64,000 nt of DNA, taken from positions 26,961 through 90,960 of the forward strand of contig CAMYJB010000012.1 in the NCBI GenBank assembly GCA_947258565.1, given 5' to 3'. Position 1 is the stretch's first letter. The number at the start of each line of letters is the position of its first letter. Shown here piece after piece: positions 17,611 to 26,071 of the stretch. Under the pieces are notes generated by a model, which worked only from the letters and a program-made list of their open reading frames with translations, was not told the origin of the DNA and ran no database searches. Source of the DNA: an uncultured Woeseiaceae bacterium. GTDB taxonomy: Bacteria > Pseudomonadota > Gammaproteobacteria > Steroidobacterales > Woeseiaceae. Made by a program: the position numbers and the translations under genes.

Positions 17611-18687
17611 ATGACCGATTATCTCGTCAATGCTTATCCGGCACTTGCAGGCAAACTTCGCAAGGTAGCGCTTGCGAACTTGCCGACGCCGGTGGGCCGA
17701 TGTGCCATTCCGGTCGCATCCGGCGTGCGTGATATCGGCATCAAGTACGACAACCTCACGAGCTCGTACTACGGCGGCAATAAACTCCGCAAACTCGAGT
17801 ATCTCTTGCAGCACGCCATCGACAAGCGTGCGAAGCGCGTCGTAACTTTCGGCTCCGTCGCATCGAATCACGCACTCGCCACGACGCTTTACGCCGGGCG
17901 CCTCGGCCTGGGCTGCACGTGCCTGCTATCGCACCAGGTCAATTCGCCCGCGGTAGCAAGAGTACTGAGACTGCTCATGCAATTCGATGCCGAGATCATT
18001 CGATACGGCGGTGACTATCGTTCCCGGGTCGAAACGATGCGGAAGTATGTGCGGGGCCGCCGCAGCTGGGTAATTCCGCTGGGGGGCTCATCCTGGCGCG
18101 GCGCAGCCGGCTATGTCGGCGCCGGCCTCGAACTGGCTGCCCAGGTCGAGGCCGGTGAGATCGATGCACCGGCGAGAATCTACATCGCAACGGGCACGAT
18201 GGGCTCGGCCGGCGGGCTGGCGCTGGGACTCGCGCTGGCCGGCCTGCAAAGCGTGGTGCAGGCCGTTCGCGTTTCGCCGGAGGAGATCATGAATCGCAGG
18301 CGGCTGGATCACCTGATGGCGAAAACGGCAAGCATGCTGAACGTGCTGGACCCGGGTATTCCCGCCGACCTCCACCGCCGCGCGCAGATCCAGGTGCGGG
18401 ACACTTTCTTTGCCGGCGGCTACGCCAGGAGCAACGCGGCAACAGACGCCGCGATTGACGTCGCTCGCGACGCCCTCGGCCTCGACCTCGAGCCAACCTA
18501 CACGGGCAAGGCGATGGCAGCGTTGCTGCACGATGCCGGACGAGCACGGCATCGCGACGCCTTCCTGATGTTCTGGAATACGTACAACTCGAATCCGTTA
18601 CCCGAGGTCCGGAACTCGGCCATCGATATGAGAGCATTGCCCGCGGAGTTTCTGCACTACTTCGACCGGGGCCTGTCGCCGGAATGA
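17611..18687 (+). CDS. D-cysteine desulfhydrase / ACC deaminase family PLP enzyme
   Basis: A 358-residue fold-type II PLP enzyme. The PLP lysine is probably K58 in YYGGNKLRKLEYLL, followed by TFGSVASNHALATTL, the substrate-binding SNH motif, and GTMGSAGGLALGL for phosphate binding. This pattern fits D-cysteine desulfhydrase, which releases sulfide and pyruvate, or a related 1-aminocyclopropane-1-carboxylate deaminase. The protein is cytosolic. It diverges from the tail-sheath gene. The start at 17611 has a weak Shine-Dalgarno. Confidence 0.85.
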   Translation: MTDYLVNAYPALAGKLRKVALANLPTPVGRCAIPVASGVRDIGIKYDNLTSSYYGGNKLRKLEYLLQHAIDKRAKRVVTFGSVASNHALATTLYAGRLGLGCTCLLSHQVNSPAVARVLRLLMQFDAEIIRYGGDYRSRVETMRKYVRGRRSWVIPLGGSSWRGAAGYVGAGLELAAQVEAGEIDAPARIYIATGTMGSAGGLALGLALAGLQSVVQAVRVSPEEIMNRRRLDHLMAKTASMLNVLDPGIPADLHRRAQIQVRDTFFAGGYARSNAATDAAIDVARDALGLDLEPTYTGKAMAALLHDAGRARHRDAFLMFWNTYNSNPLPEVRNSAIDMRALPAEFLHYFDRGLSPE

Positions 18688-18815
18688 GAATTCTGCTTGT
18701 CGTCGTCCGTCTCTTCCGCATCCTGGTCGCGTCGCTGCTGCTCTTCTTGGGCTTCGCGGGCTTCGCGTTGTTTGCGGGCAATCTCCTCTAGCATTACGTC
18801 GAGCCAGTCGTTCAC
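18657..18815 (-). CDS. Small charged protein, possible, coupled to the L,D-transpeptidase gene
   Basis: A 52-codon frame beginning with GTG at 18815 that overlaps the L,D-transpeptidase TGA (GTGA), behind a purine-rich GAGGAAGAGGAAAAGG stretch. The product (VNDWLDVMLEEIARKQREAR...) is rich in Glu, Gln, Arg and Asp and would form a coiled coil. It overlaps the 3' end of the D-cysteine desulfhydrase gene antisense by 31 bases. I do not recognise a family. The coupling and codon pattern favour expression, but the evidence is slight. Confidence 0.4.
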   Translation of the reverse strand: MNDWLDVMLEEIARKQREAREAQEEQQRRDQDAEETDDDKQNSHSGDRPRSK

Positions 18816-19966
18816 AAATCCTTTTCCTCTTCCTCCGGCTCCTCGGCCATCACCTCGTCCATGAGTTCGCGCACCTCGGTGAGCGTTGGCGCGTTCGGGT
18901 CGGGTTGGACCGTATTGCGAACAAGGCTAGCGCGTGCGAATACCTCGTGCGCGTCGTGATAGCTGACCAGCGACGCCACGCCGTTTGCCGTGCTGGCAAG
19001 AGAGCGTATGTGATCGGAGTCGCGTTCACTGAGACCCGAGTGGGCCTGGGCGTTCTCCAGCAGCGCCCGGAGCCGTTCTTCGGCCGGGGTCGTGTCGTCC
19101 TCGAGGGGCGCGTGCGCTTCGAAATACAGCTCCCCGTTTCGCCACCCCAGGAGATAAGGCTCATTGATGATGCGCACGGTTTCTCCGACGACGACCAGCG
19201 AATACAGGAGCTCTATGTTCTCTGGATACAACCGTACGCAGCCGTGGCTGACGCGCATGCCCACGCCGTAGGGCTGATTGGTGCCATGAATCAGGTAGCC
19301 GGGCATCGCGAGTTTCAGCACATGCGAACCGAGCGGGTTGTCGGGCCCGGGCGGTACCACGGAGGGTAACGGGTTGCCCATTTCAGCGTGCTCCTGGCGA
19401 ACCGACGCGGGCGGAAACCAATGCGGGTCGGCCGCCTTAGAAACCACCTCAGTCGTACCGACGGGCGTCTCCCAGCCGACACGCCCTATCCCTATCGGGT
19501 AGGTAAGCACCGTCTGTGGCTGGCCCTCGGCCACCTCCGGGAAATAGAACAGCCGCCTCGAGGCAATGTTGAGAACGACGCCTTTGCGCGGGACGTCCGG
19601 GACGACGTACTGGGTGGGCAGCAGCACCGGTGTTCGATCGCCCGGCAGCCAGGGATCGACGCCCGGATTGGCGGCAAGGATCTCATCGTAGCCGAGCCCG
19701 TATTCCCGGGCCAGGTCGGACAGGGTGTTCTCGCCCTCGGTATAGACAATTTGCGGCGCACCAATGACGGACTGCGTTTCTGCCTCGAGCACGAAATAGT
19801 TGCGCGCGATCGGCTCCTCCAGCGGGCGCGCCTCCAGTGGCACGGCCTCGGGCCGCGCGTCGCCTGACGTGCCCGGGTAGAGATCCTCCAGGAATGTGCA
19901 TCCCGCCAGCGCAACAGGCGCCAGCAGTACGATGCATCGACGAGCAGCCGGAGATTGCGTGTTCAA
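18812..19966 (-). CDS. L,D-transpeptidase with LysM domain, lipoprotein
   Basis: A 384-residue YkuD-family enzyme (ErfK/YbiS/YnhG group). The signal ends in the lipobox LAGC near residue 23. A LysM peptidoglycan-binding repeat follows at about 75-115 (YTEGENTLSDLAREYG...ANPGVDPW). The catalytic domain has IHGTN...GMRVSHGCVRLYPENI with the nucleophile Cys. The last 110 residues are an acidic, Glu-rich extension. It forms 3-3 peptidoglycan crosslinks or links lipoprotein to the wall in the periplasm. The stop overlaps a possible small gene. Confidence 0.92.
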   Translation of the reverse strand: MNTQSPAARRCIVLLAPVALAGCTFLEDLYPGTSGDARPEAVPLEARPLEEPIARNYFVLEAETQSVIGAPQIVYTEGENTLSDLAREYGLGYDEILAANPGVDPWLPGDRTPVLLPTQYVVPDVPRKGVVLNIASRRLFYFPEVAEGQPQTVLTYPIGIGRVGWETPVGTTEVVSKAADPHWFPPASVRQEHAEMGNPLPSVVPPGPDNPLGSHVLKLAMPGYLIHGTNQPYGVGMRVSHGCVRLYPENIELLYSLVVVGETVRIINEPYLLGWRNGELYFEAHAPLEDDTTPAEERLRALLENAQAHSGLSERDSDHIRSLASTANGVASLVSYHDAHEVFARASLVRNTVQPDPNAPTLTEVRELMDEVMAEEPEEEEKDL

Positions 19967-20024
19967 GACCCTGACCTCTGTTCCGAAGGCGCTATCTTCG
20001 CAAAAATCGGCGGGCGAGACGAAC

Positions 20025-20783
20025 TCAGAGCCGCGTTGCCCTCACCGTCATCGGCCAGCGCACGGTTTGCGGCACTGTGCCCCACGCCCTGCGGAGCTCG
20101 TCTTCGATCAGTCCGACCGGATCATCGCCGCGCTCGCGCCGGTAGCGCCGGCATGCGGACCAGGTACGCAGGTAGCCGAGCATGTCATCGACGGTCCATC
20201 GGGCCTGCATCTCGAATTCGGGAGCCAGCAACTCGTCCCCGGGGAAAACGATGCCGGCATAGCGTTCCTCGATAAGGCGCCGTTCAGCCGGCCAGAAGGG
20301 ACCGACGATATCGGTGTAAAGACCTGCAACAACACGGTCGCAGTCCGTGGAGACGTTGCACAATTCGTAACACCACGCCGCGAGTACGCCGTTCGCGACG
20401 AGCACGCGGGACGCCTCGGCAAAGAATCGACCCGTGTCGAACCAGTGCAGCGCCTGGCCGACCGTAACGAGATCCGCGGAGTCGTTTTGCAGCCCGGATT
20501 CCTCGGCGGCCGCAACCCGGTAACTCACGGAGGGGTGATCGTCGGCCGCGTTGATCTGTGCCTGGCTGGCATCCGTTGCGACGACCCGGTCGAAATGTTC
20601 GGCGAGGGCAACGGCTGCCTGCCCGTTGCCGGTCGCGCAGTCCCATGCGAGCCGGCGACCCGAGAGGCTGGCGAGATAGGCGAACAGCTCACGAGGATAA
20701 TTCGGCCGGTGACGGGCGTAGCCTTCAGCCAGCGCGGAGAAATGGTCTTTGAATTCCGGTCCCGCCGACACTACGTGCTGCAA
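20025..20783 (-). CDS. Class I SAM-dependent methyltransferase (type 11)
   Basis: A 252-residue Rossmann methyltransferase. FKDHFSALAEGYARHRPNYP opens the domain, motif I is LAWDCATGNGQAAV, and a typical ADLVTVGQALHWFD block follows. The family includes many proteins of unknown substrate. The TTG at 20783 (AGGAAAGA about 8 bases upstream) lies in the 3' end of the M48 gene, overlapping by 13 bases. An alternative GTG at 20771 overlaps the same stop as TAGTG. Cytosolic; substrate unknown. Confidence 0.85.
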   Translation of the reverse strand: MQHVVSAGPEFKDHFSALAEGYARHRPNYPRELFAYLASLSGRRLAWDCATGNGQAAVALAEHFDRVVATDASQAQINAADDHPSVSYRVAAAEESGLQNDSADLVTVGQALHWFDTGRFFAEASRVLVANGVLAAWCYELCNVSTDCDRVVAGLYTDIVGPFWPAERRLIEERYAGIVFPGDELLAPEFEMQARWTVDDMLGYLRTWSACRRYRRERGDDPVGLIEDELRRAWGTVPQTVRWPMTVRATRL

Positions 20784-21583
20784 GACGGCGTCTTTCCTGC
20801 CTGCTTAGCCTCGTTGTAGAGCTTGAGCGTCGAACCGAACTGGGCGACGAGCTGGTCGATGCGCTTCTCGCTGGAAGGGTGCGTCGACAGGAACTCTGCG
20901 GGTGCTTCTCCCGCCTCCTTGTTCATGTTCTGCCACAGCGGCACACTCTCGCGCGGATCGAAGCCCGCCTTCGCCATGTACTCGAGGCCGATCACGTCCG
21001 CCTCGCTCTCCTGCGAGCGCGAGAACGGCAGCATGATGCCGAGCGCAGCGCCCGCCTGCAGTGCCTCGTATGCCGTATAGGTCGCGCCCTGGTGGCCGCC
21101 GCCCAGCAACACGGCGGCAACCTGCACGCCGACGTTGGAGAACGAGCCACGGGACGCCCGCTCGTTTGCATGGCGCGCGGTGACGTGGGCGATTTCGTGG
21201 CCGATCACGGCGGCCAGCTGGTCCTGGTTCTGTGCGGCTTTCAGGATTCCCGTCATCACACCGATCTTGCCGCCCGGCATGGCGAATGCATTGACGGCGT
21301 CCGACTCGAATATCGCCATCTCCCACTCCAGATCGCGGTACTCCGGCGGCAGCTCCGTCACCACGGCCTGCGCGACGCAATGGATATAGTCGATCTTCGC
21401 CCGGTCGGTCTCGAGCGGCATGTTCGCCTTCATCTCCGCAAACTGGCGCGCAGCCTCGACGGCCAGCTCCTGATCGTTCTTCAGAACCACCTGCGAGCGC
21501 CCGGTGGGCGAGGTCGAACATGCGACGGCGGCAACGGCGACCAAAACCATTGAAATCAGTGACTTGAAGTGTAGCTGGGGCAT
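20771..21583 (-). CDS. M48 family metalloprotease, lipoprotein
   Basis: A 270-residue zinc protease with an N-terminal lipoprotein signal (VAVAAVAC lipobox). The zinc motif is HEIAH and the third ligand sits in ESEADVIGLEYMAKAGFDP. The STHPSSEKRI motif near the C-terminus is typical of LoiP/YfgC-type outer membrane quality-control proteases. It probably degrades misfolded envelope proteins. It lies 40 bases downstream of sohB and is coupled to the methyltransferase gene that follows. Confidence 0.92.
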   Translation of the reverse strand: MPQLHFKSLISMVLVAVAAVACSTSPTGRSQVVLKNDQELAVEAARQFAEMKANMPLETDRAKIDYIHCVAQAVVTELPPEYRDLEWEMAIFESDAVNAFAMPGGKIGVMTGILKAAQNQDQLAAVIGHEIAHVTARHANERASRGSFSNVGVQVAAVLLGGGHQGATYTAYEALQAGAALGIMLPFSRSQESEADVIGLEYMAKAGFDPRESVPLWQNMNKEAGEAPAEFLSTHPSSEKRIDQLVAQFGSTLKLYNEAKQAGKTPSCST

Positions 21584-21623
21584 GGTTACTCCTTGCTAAC
21601 GAGTTTGACAGCCCGGCATCGAC

Positions 21624-22649
21624 TCAGTTCCAGGGGCTCCGCGGCAGGCGCGACTCGAAGCGGCGCCGCCAGCTTGCAGCATCGACCTTCTCGAGCGCAC
21701 CGTCGATGTTTTGCATTATGCGTTTCTGCAGCGGCTGCTTGATCTTGTAGCTCACGTGATAAAGGTCGCGCTCGGTGGCACGCTGCAGTAACAGTTCATC
21801 ACTGGTCAGGATCTCATCGGCCAGGCCGAGTTCGAGGGCCCGCGTGCCATACCAGTGCTCCCCCGTGGCGACGGTCTCGAGGTCCAGGTCTGGCCGGTAA
21901 CGGCTGACCGCCGCCTTGAACAGCGTGTGGACGTCTTCGAGCTCCTGCTTGAGCTTGGCGCGATCCTCGTCGGTGTTCTTGCCGAACATCGTCACGGTTC
22001 GCTTGTACTTGCCGGCCGAGATTTGCTCGAAATCGACGCCGTGGCTGTCGAGCAGGCGATTGAAATTGGGGATCTGTGCCAGCACGCCGATGGACCCAAG
22101 GATCGCAAACGGGGCCGCGTAGATCTTCGAGGCCACGCAGGCCATCAGGTAGCCGCCACTCGCCGCCACCTTGTCGACGCAGACCACCAGGGGAATCTCC
22201 CGGTCGCGAACACGCGCGAGCTGTGATGCGGCGAGACCGTGCTCGTGCACGATGCCGCCGTGATTTTCGAGTCGCACGATGAGCTCGTCATCCGGCGTCG
22301 CAACGTCGAGCACCGCACTGACCTCCTCACGCAACGAGGACACCGCGCTGGCCTTGAGGTCGCCCTTGAAATCGACGACGAAGCTGCGCGGCCTGCTCGC
22401 GCGCTTTTCCTCGGCCTTCTGCTTCTTTTTCTCTTCCTTCGCCTGCTTCTTGCGCTCGTCTTTCTTCATGACGGCAGAACGCAGCGCGGCATTGGTCTTG
22501 CGGTACCGCTTGTTCAGATTTTCGACATCGAGGCCGTCGCGGGTTGCTTTACGCCCGGCCGCGGCACCCACCGTAATGATGATCACGATCGCGATGACGA
22601 TCGTCATGATCTTCAGAAGGAACAATCCGTACTCGGCAAGAAACTCCAT
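21624..22649 (-). CDS. sohB: Inner-membrane serine protease SohB
   Basis: A 341-residue member of the S49 peptidase family. There is an N-terminal membrane helix (about 9-30) and a long Lys/Glu-rich stretch (50-87). The protease domain carries Ser164 in DKVAASGGYLMA and a Lys in SAGKYKR (about 214-216), the expected Ser/Lys dyad. It probably cuts signal peptides or membrane proteins on the periplasmic side. It is directly downstream of lipA (33 bases) on the same strand. Confidence 0.94.
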   Translation of the reverse strand: MEFLAEYGLFLLKIMTIVIAIVIIITVGAAAGRKATRDGLDVENLNKRYRKTNAALRSAVMKKDERKKQAKEEKKKQKAEEKRASRPRSFVVDFKGDLKASAVSSLREEVSAVLDVATPDDELIVRLENHGGIVHEHGLAASQLARVRDREIPLVVCVDKVAASGGYLMACVASKIYAAPFAILGSIGVLAQIPNFNRLLDSHGVDFEQISAGKYKRTVTMFGKNTDEDRAKLKQELEDVHTLFKAAVSRYRPDLDLETVATGEHWYGTRALELGLADEILTSDELLLQRATERDLYHVSYKIKQPLQKRIMQNIDGALEKVDAASWRRRFESRLPRSPWN

Positions 22650-22682
22650 TGCGGTGATATCCCTGGTAATCCGACGCCGCGA

Positions 22683-23690
22683 TCAACCGACGGCCAGGCC
22701 GACGTTGTTCTTCTGCAGTACCTGCTCGGCGCGATAGCTCGAACGCACCATCGGGCCCGCCACGACTTCGACGAAGCCGCGTTCGAGGCCCTCCACGCGG
22801 TAGGCCTCGAACTCATCCGGCGTGACGTAGCGTTCGACCGCCAGGTGATAGGGTGTCGGCCGGAGGTATTGGCCGAGCGTCAATATGTCCACCGCCGCCT
22901 CGCGCAGGTCGTCCATGGTCTTCATGATCTCGCTGTCGCGTTCGCCGAGGCCCAGCATGAGGCTGGTCTTCGTCAGGACCTCGGGACGGTGTTGCTTGGC
23001 GTGCCTGAGCACATCGAGCGTCTGTTCGTAACCGGCACGGGGATCACGCACCGGGTGCGTGAGGCGTTTCACCGTCTCGACGTTTTGTGCAAACACATCC
23101 AGGCCCGAATCGACAACGACCTCGACATGGCCGCGGACACCATTGAAATCAGGTGTCAGGGCTTCCACGGCCGTATTGGCATTGCGTTTCTTGATTTCGC
23201 GCACGCAGGCGGCGTAATGGGATGCGCCGCCGTCCGGCAGATCGTCGCGATCGACCGAGGTAATGACGACATACTGGAGTCCCATGAAATGCACTGCGCG
23301 GCCCGTATTCGCAGGCTCTTCCGGATCCAGCCATCCTTTAGGATTGCCCGTATCGACGGCGCAAAAGCGGCACGCTCGGGTGCAAACCGAGCCAAGCACC
23401 ATGATCGTCGCGGTACCCGCGTTCCAGCACTCGCCGATGTTCGGGCACATCGATTCTTCGCAGACCGTGCTCAGCCGATGCTCGTGCACGATGTCCTGCG
23501 TATTCGAATACCCCTTCCCGGACGGCATTTTCGCACGCAACCATTTCGGCTTCTGGCCGTGCACGACGGGCTCGGCGTCACGGCGCTGCTTCACGCCGTT
23601 CTTGATGGCCGGGAAGCCAGCGTCGGTCTGGTACTTGCGGCCACTCTCAATAATCGGAATGCCGCGGAATTTGGTGTCTCTGTCGGTCAT
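22683..23690 (-). CDS. lipA: Lipoyl synthase LipA
   Basis: A 335-residue radical-SAM enzyme that inserts two sulfurs into octanoyl groups on lipoyl-dependent subunits. The auxiliary cluster motif [12 protein letters not shown] and the radical-[11 protein letters not shown] are both present, with RTHQ-type downstream motifs replaced by the normal [14 protein letters not shown] block. I use the ATG at 23690 ([10 protein letters not shown]). A longer start at 23732 is possible because both have weak Shine-Dalgarno sequences. No lipB is beside it. The gap 23691-24086 holds repeat copy B and a terminator. Confidence 0.94.
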   Translation of the reverse strand: MTDRDTKFRGIPIIESGRKYQTDAGFPAIKNGVKQRRDAEPVVHGQKPKWLRAKMPSGKGYSNTQDIVHEHRLSTVCEESMCPNIGECWNAGTATIMVLGSVCTRACRFCAVDTGNPKGWLDPEEPANTGRAVHFMGLQYVVITSVDRDDLPDGGASHYAACVREIKKRNANTAVEALTPDFNGVRGHVEVVVDSGLDVFAQNVETVKRLTHPVRDPRAGYEQTLDVLRHAKQHRPEVLTKTSLMLGLGERDSEIMKTMDDLREAAVDILTLGQYLRPTPYHLAVERYVTPDEFEAYRVEGLERGFVEVVAGPMVRSSYRAEQVLQKNNVGLAVG

Positions 23691-23822
23691 AAGTTCGCTT
23701 GCCGGCCGGAAACCGGACGCGCATTTTCTCACAAATCATTCGCCGCGTGGGAACCGGATCCGACGCCTGAGACTCGACCTGGTGCAGGCGAGCGGGTCAT
23801 TCGAGGCAGCCTGATGCTGAAA

Positions 23823-23968
23823 CGGCGGGCTGTCGGCTCATCGCGCCTGGTCCGACCGCCGCGCCATCCAGTGCCGGACGGGGGTGTTCCTCGAAGGAAG
23901 TAAAGCGGACCGAAGGGAGCCATGACTGAGAGGAATATCCCCGTCCGGCATTTGATTACAGCCCGCCG
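23823..23968 (-). repeat. Long hairpin repeat, copy B, inside a larger inverted repeat
   Basis: Core hairpin 23872-23950 has perfect 12-bp arms (TGCCGGACGGGG / CCCCGTCCGGCA), then GTTCCTCGAAGG...GAGGAAT. It carries the shared core in reverse orientation to copy A (AAGTAAAGCGGACCGAAGG...GAGCCATGA). It is framed by another perfect inverted repeat, CGGCGGGCTGT at 23823-23833 and ACAGCCCGCCG at 23958-23968. It fills much of the gap between lipA and the small gene at 24087, both on the minus strand. Confidence 0.75.
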
Positions 23969-24015
23969 GACAAAGAACGACAGCTCGCGAAACCAAATTT
24001 CGCTTTGAGGTCGGT

Positions 24016-24041
24016 CAAAAAAAATCCCGGCCGAAGCCGGG
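24016..24041 (-). terminator. Rho-independent terminator after the 65-residue protein gene
   Basis: On the minus strand, CCCGGC-TTCG-GCCGGG is followed by A and eight T. The stem is at 24026-24041 and the U-run at 24017-24024. It lies 46 bases beyond the stop at 24087 and would end transcription of that gene. Confidence 0.85.
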
Positions 24042-24086
24042 AGAGTCAGGGGGAATCCGTAGATTCTGCGAGCACGCCAGAAGTAA

Positions 24087-24284
24087 CTAGTGCAATCGTG
24101 ACCAGCTCAGGAGCTTCACCGAACTCCGGTGCAGGTCGAAATTCCGGGCCAATGCGGCCTCGATGTCGCGCGTATCCGTGTCGTGATCCATCGGCTGGCT
24201 CAGTTCCACCACGCCGCTGAATTCATTACCGTCACGATACTGCGTGTCGGTCAGGATGAACTGTGTGTAGTACTTCGCGGACAT
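24087..24284 (-). CDS. Hypothetical 65-residue protein
   Basis: MSAKYYTQFILTDTQYRDGNE... is a soluble, mildly acidic protein with no signal or membrane segment. I do not recognise a family. It is followed by a strong terminator at 24016-24041, which supports it being a real transcription unit. It diverges from the OmpA-family gene across a 317-base gap that contains two CRP-like sites. Confidence 0.6.
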   Translation of the reverse strand: MSAKYYTQFILTDTQYRDGNEFSGVVELSQPMDHDTDTRDIEAALARNFDLHRSSVKLLSWSRLH

Positions 24285-24317
24285 GGGTAAAGGTTACGCC
24301 GGTGGCTTTTTATCGAC

Positions 24318-24333
24318 TGTGAGCTACAGCACA
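24318..24333. promoter_or_regulatory. CRP/Vfr-like site 1
   Basis: TGTGA-GCTACA-GCACA matches the CRP consensus TGTGA-N6-TCACA at nine of ten positions. It is in the gap between the 65-residue gene (24284) and the OmpA-family gene (24602). CRP-type binding is inferred from the consensus only. A second site follows 49 bases away, centre to centre. Confidence 0.4.
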
Positions 24334-24366
24334 AATTTCCGACCGAGAGCCCTGCACTGCCAAAAC

Positions 24367-24382
24367 GGTGACCTCGATCACA
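24367..24382. promoter_or_regulatory. CRP/Vfr-like site 2
   Basis: GGTGA-CCTCGA-TCACA matches TGTGA-N6-TCACA at nine of ten positions. It lies about 220 bases upstream of the OmpA-family ATG. Apart from the two CRP-like sites and a possible TAAAAT hexamer near 24460, I see nothing else in the gap 24285-24601. Confidence 0.4.
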
Positions 24383-24601
24383 GCCGAGACCGGGCATCGG
24401 TTTGCCGTGTTGCTGTGCAGCACGGCCGCGCAGGGCCCTGCAAAGATGAAGAATCGAGCGTAAAATTATGGAATTCTGGGAAAAATCAGCGAAAATCGGC
24501 GACGCGGTGCACAGTTTTGGGTGCGTGGCATATGTAATATCGAGCTGCAACTGCCAGTCGCTTGGGCAGTTCGCCTCACGAACAAACCGGGGAACGATTC
24601 A

Positions 24602-26068
24602 ATGGTCGCAATACCGAGGTTGCAATGGAGCATGATTCTGGGCGTTTTAGCGCTCGGAGCCGCATCAGCCCTGGCACAGAATGAGCTGAGAAGCACCTTT
24701 TTCAAGGACGCGGATGCCGCCAAGGCGGCGGCCGACGCGGTCGAGGCCGAATGGCTGTCGCCGCGCTCGTACGAGCGCGGCATGCGGGAATACAGGGATG
24801 CCGAGCAGGCGCTGGAGCGCGGCCGCAATATCGAGTACGTCCGCACCAACGCCGCCGAGGCTGCCAACTATTTCACCGACGCAGCGAAAGCCGCACAGCT
24901 TGCCAAGACCGCTCTGGCGCAGGCGCTGAAGAGCCGGCAGGACGCGGCAAATGCGCAGGCACCGAAACTGTCGCCCGACCTCTGGGAAGACGCACAGGAC
25001 AAGTTTGCCGACGCGATTCGCTATCTCGAGGGCGGCAACCTGAAGAGCGCAAAGCGCCGCGAGATAGAGGCAACCACCCTTTACCGTGACGCGGAACTCG
25101 TCGCGATCAAGGCGCAGTATCTCGGCGAAACGCGCCAGCTGCTGTCCGAAGCGGACCGGCGCCGCGTGGGCCGGTATGCTCCGATCACACTCGGCAAGGC
25201 CAAGCAGCTGCTCGCGGACGCAGAGCGCGAACTCAACGAAAATCGCTACGACACCGACCTGCCCCGCAACCTCGCCATGCGGGCGAACTACGAGGCGAAG
25301 CACGCGATCTACCTGTCGGAGATCGTGCTCAAGGTGCGGGACAAGGACCTGTCCCCGGAGCAGCTTGTATTGCTTTGGGAAGAGCAGTTCCGTGCCGTCG
25401 CCGGCGCCGCCGACGTCATCCCCGACATGCAGGACGGGCCCGAGCGCCTGTCAGCGGAACTGGTTACCTACATCGAGAACATGCGCAACGAGAAGCAGGC
25501 GCTCGAACAGGAAAATGCCGACAACCAGCTGCGCCTGGCCGACATGGAAGAGGAGCTGCGCGTTCTCGATGACCGGCTCGGCGGCGCAACGGCCGAACGC
25601 ACCGCGCTCATTCAGCGCATCGAGGCCCAGGAGCGCATCAAGGAGCAGTTCGAGCAAGTCGAGCGAATGTTCAGCAATAACGAGGCACGGGTTTTCCGGC
25701 AGGGCAACACGATCATCATGCGGCTCGTCGGCCTGACGTTCAGCAGCGGATCCGCCCAGCTCAAACCATCGAATTTCGACCTGCTCGCCAAGGTGGAAAA
25801 GGCGATCGATGTATTTCCTCGCAGTGAGCTGATCATCGAAGGACACACCGACTCGCACGGCGGCGATGACCTGAACCAGAAGCTGTCGCAGGACCGCGCT
25901 GAATCGGTCCAGCAGTACATGATCAATGCGATGCGCATTCCGAGCTATCGACTGATCGCTACCGGTTATGGCGAAACACGGCCCGTCGCGAGCAACGAGA
26001 CGGCATCGGGGCGCGAAAAGAACCGCCGCATCGATATCGTCATCAAGCCCAATCTCGACGTCAGCTGA
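24602..26068 (+). CDS. OmpA-family protein with long helical N-terminal region
   Basis: A 488-residue exported protein. The signal peptide (MVAIPRLQWSMILGVLALGAASALA) is followed by a long Ala/Glu-rich helical section (about 30-270) resembling DUF4398 repeats. A coiled coil of about 300-365 comes next, then the C-terminal OmpA peptidoglycan-binding domain (FSSGSAQLKPSNFDLL, EGHTDSHGGDDLNQKLSQDRAESV, GYGETRPVASN). The ATG at 24602 has GGGGAA upstream. It should anchor the outer membrane or a periplasmic partner to peptidoglycan. Confidence 0.9.
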   Translation: MVAIPRLQWSMILGVLALGAASALAQNELRSTFFKDADAAKAAADAVEAEWLSPRSYERGMREYRDAEQALERGRNIEYVRTNAAEAANYFTDAAKAAQLAKTALAQALKSRQDAANAQAPKLSPDLWEDAQDKFADAIRYLEGGNLKSAKRREIEATTLYRDAELVAIKAQYLGETRQLLSEADRRRVGRYAPITLGKAKQLLADAERELNENRYDTDLPRNLAMRANYEAKHAIYLSEIVLKVRDKDLSPEQLVLLWEEQFRAVAGAADVIPDMQDGPERLSAELVTYIENMRNEKQALEQENADNQLRLADMEEELRVLDDRLGGATAERTALIQRIEAQERIKEQFEQVERMFSNNEARVFRQGNTIIMRLVGLTFSSGSAQLKPSNFDLLAKVEKAIDVFPRSELIIEGHTDSHGGDDLNQKLSQDRAESVQQYMINAMRIPSYRLIATGYGETRPVASNETASGREKNRRIDIVIKPNLDVS

Positions 26069-26071
26069 CCT

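Noticed and set aside
18684..18791. 35-codon hydrophobic plus-strand frame after the D-cysteine desulfhydrase gene
   Set aside because: It mirrors a charged minus-strand frame with better upstream signals, so its hydrophobicity is probably an antisense effect.
22239..23903. 554-codon plus-strand frame
   Set aside because: Antisense to sohB and lipA, which have clear catalytic motifs.
23729..23923. Minus-strand frame starting MAPFGPLYFLRG
   Set aside because: It is made of hairpin copy B; the same peptide pattern (MAPFGPLYFL or MARCAALYFL) appears from every copy, so it is a by-product of the repeat.
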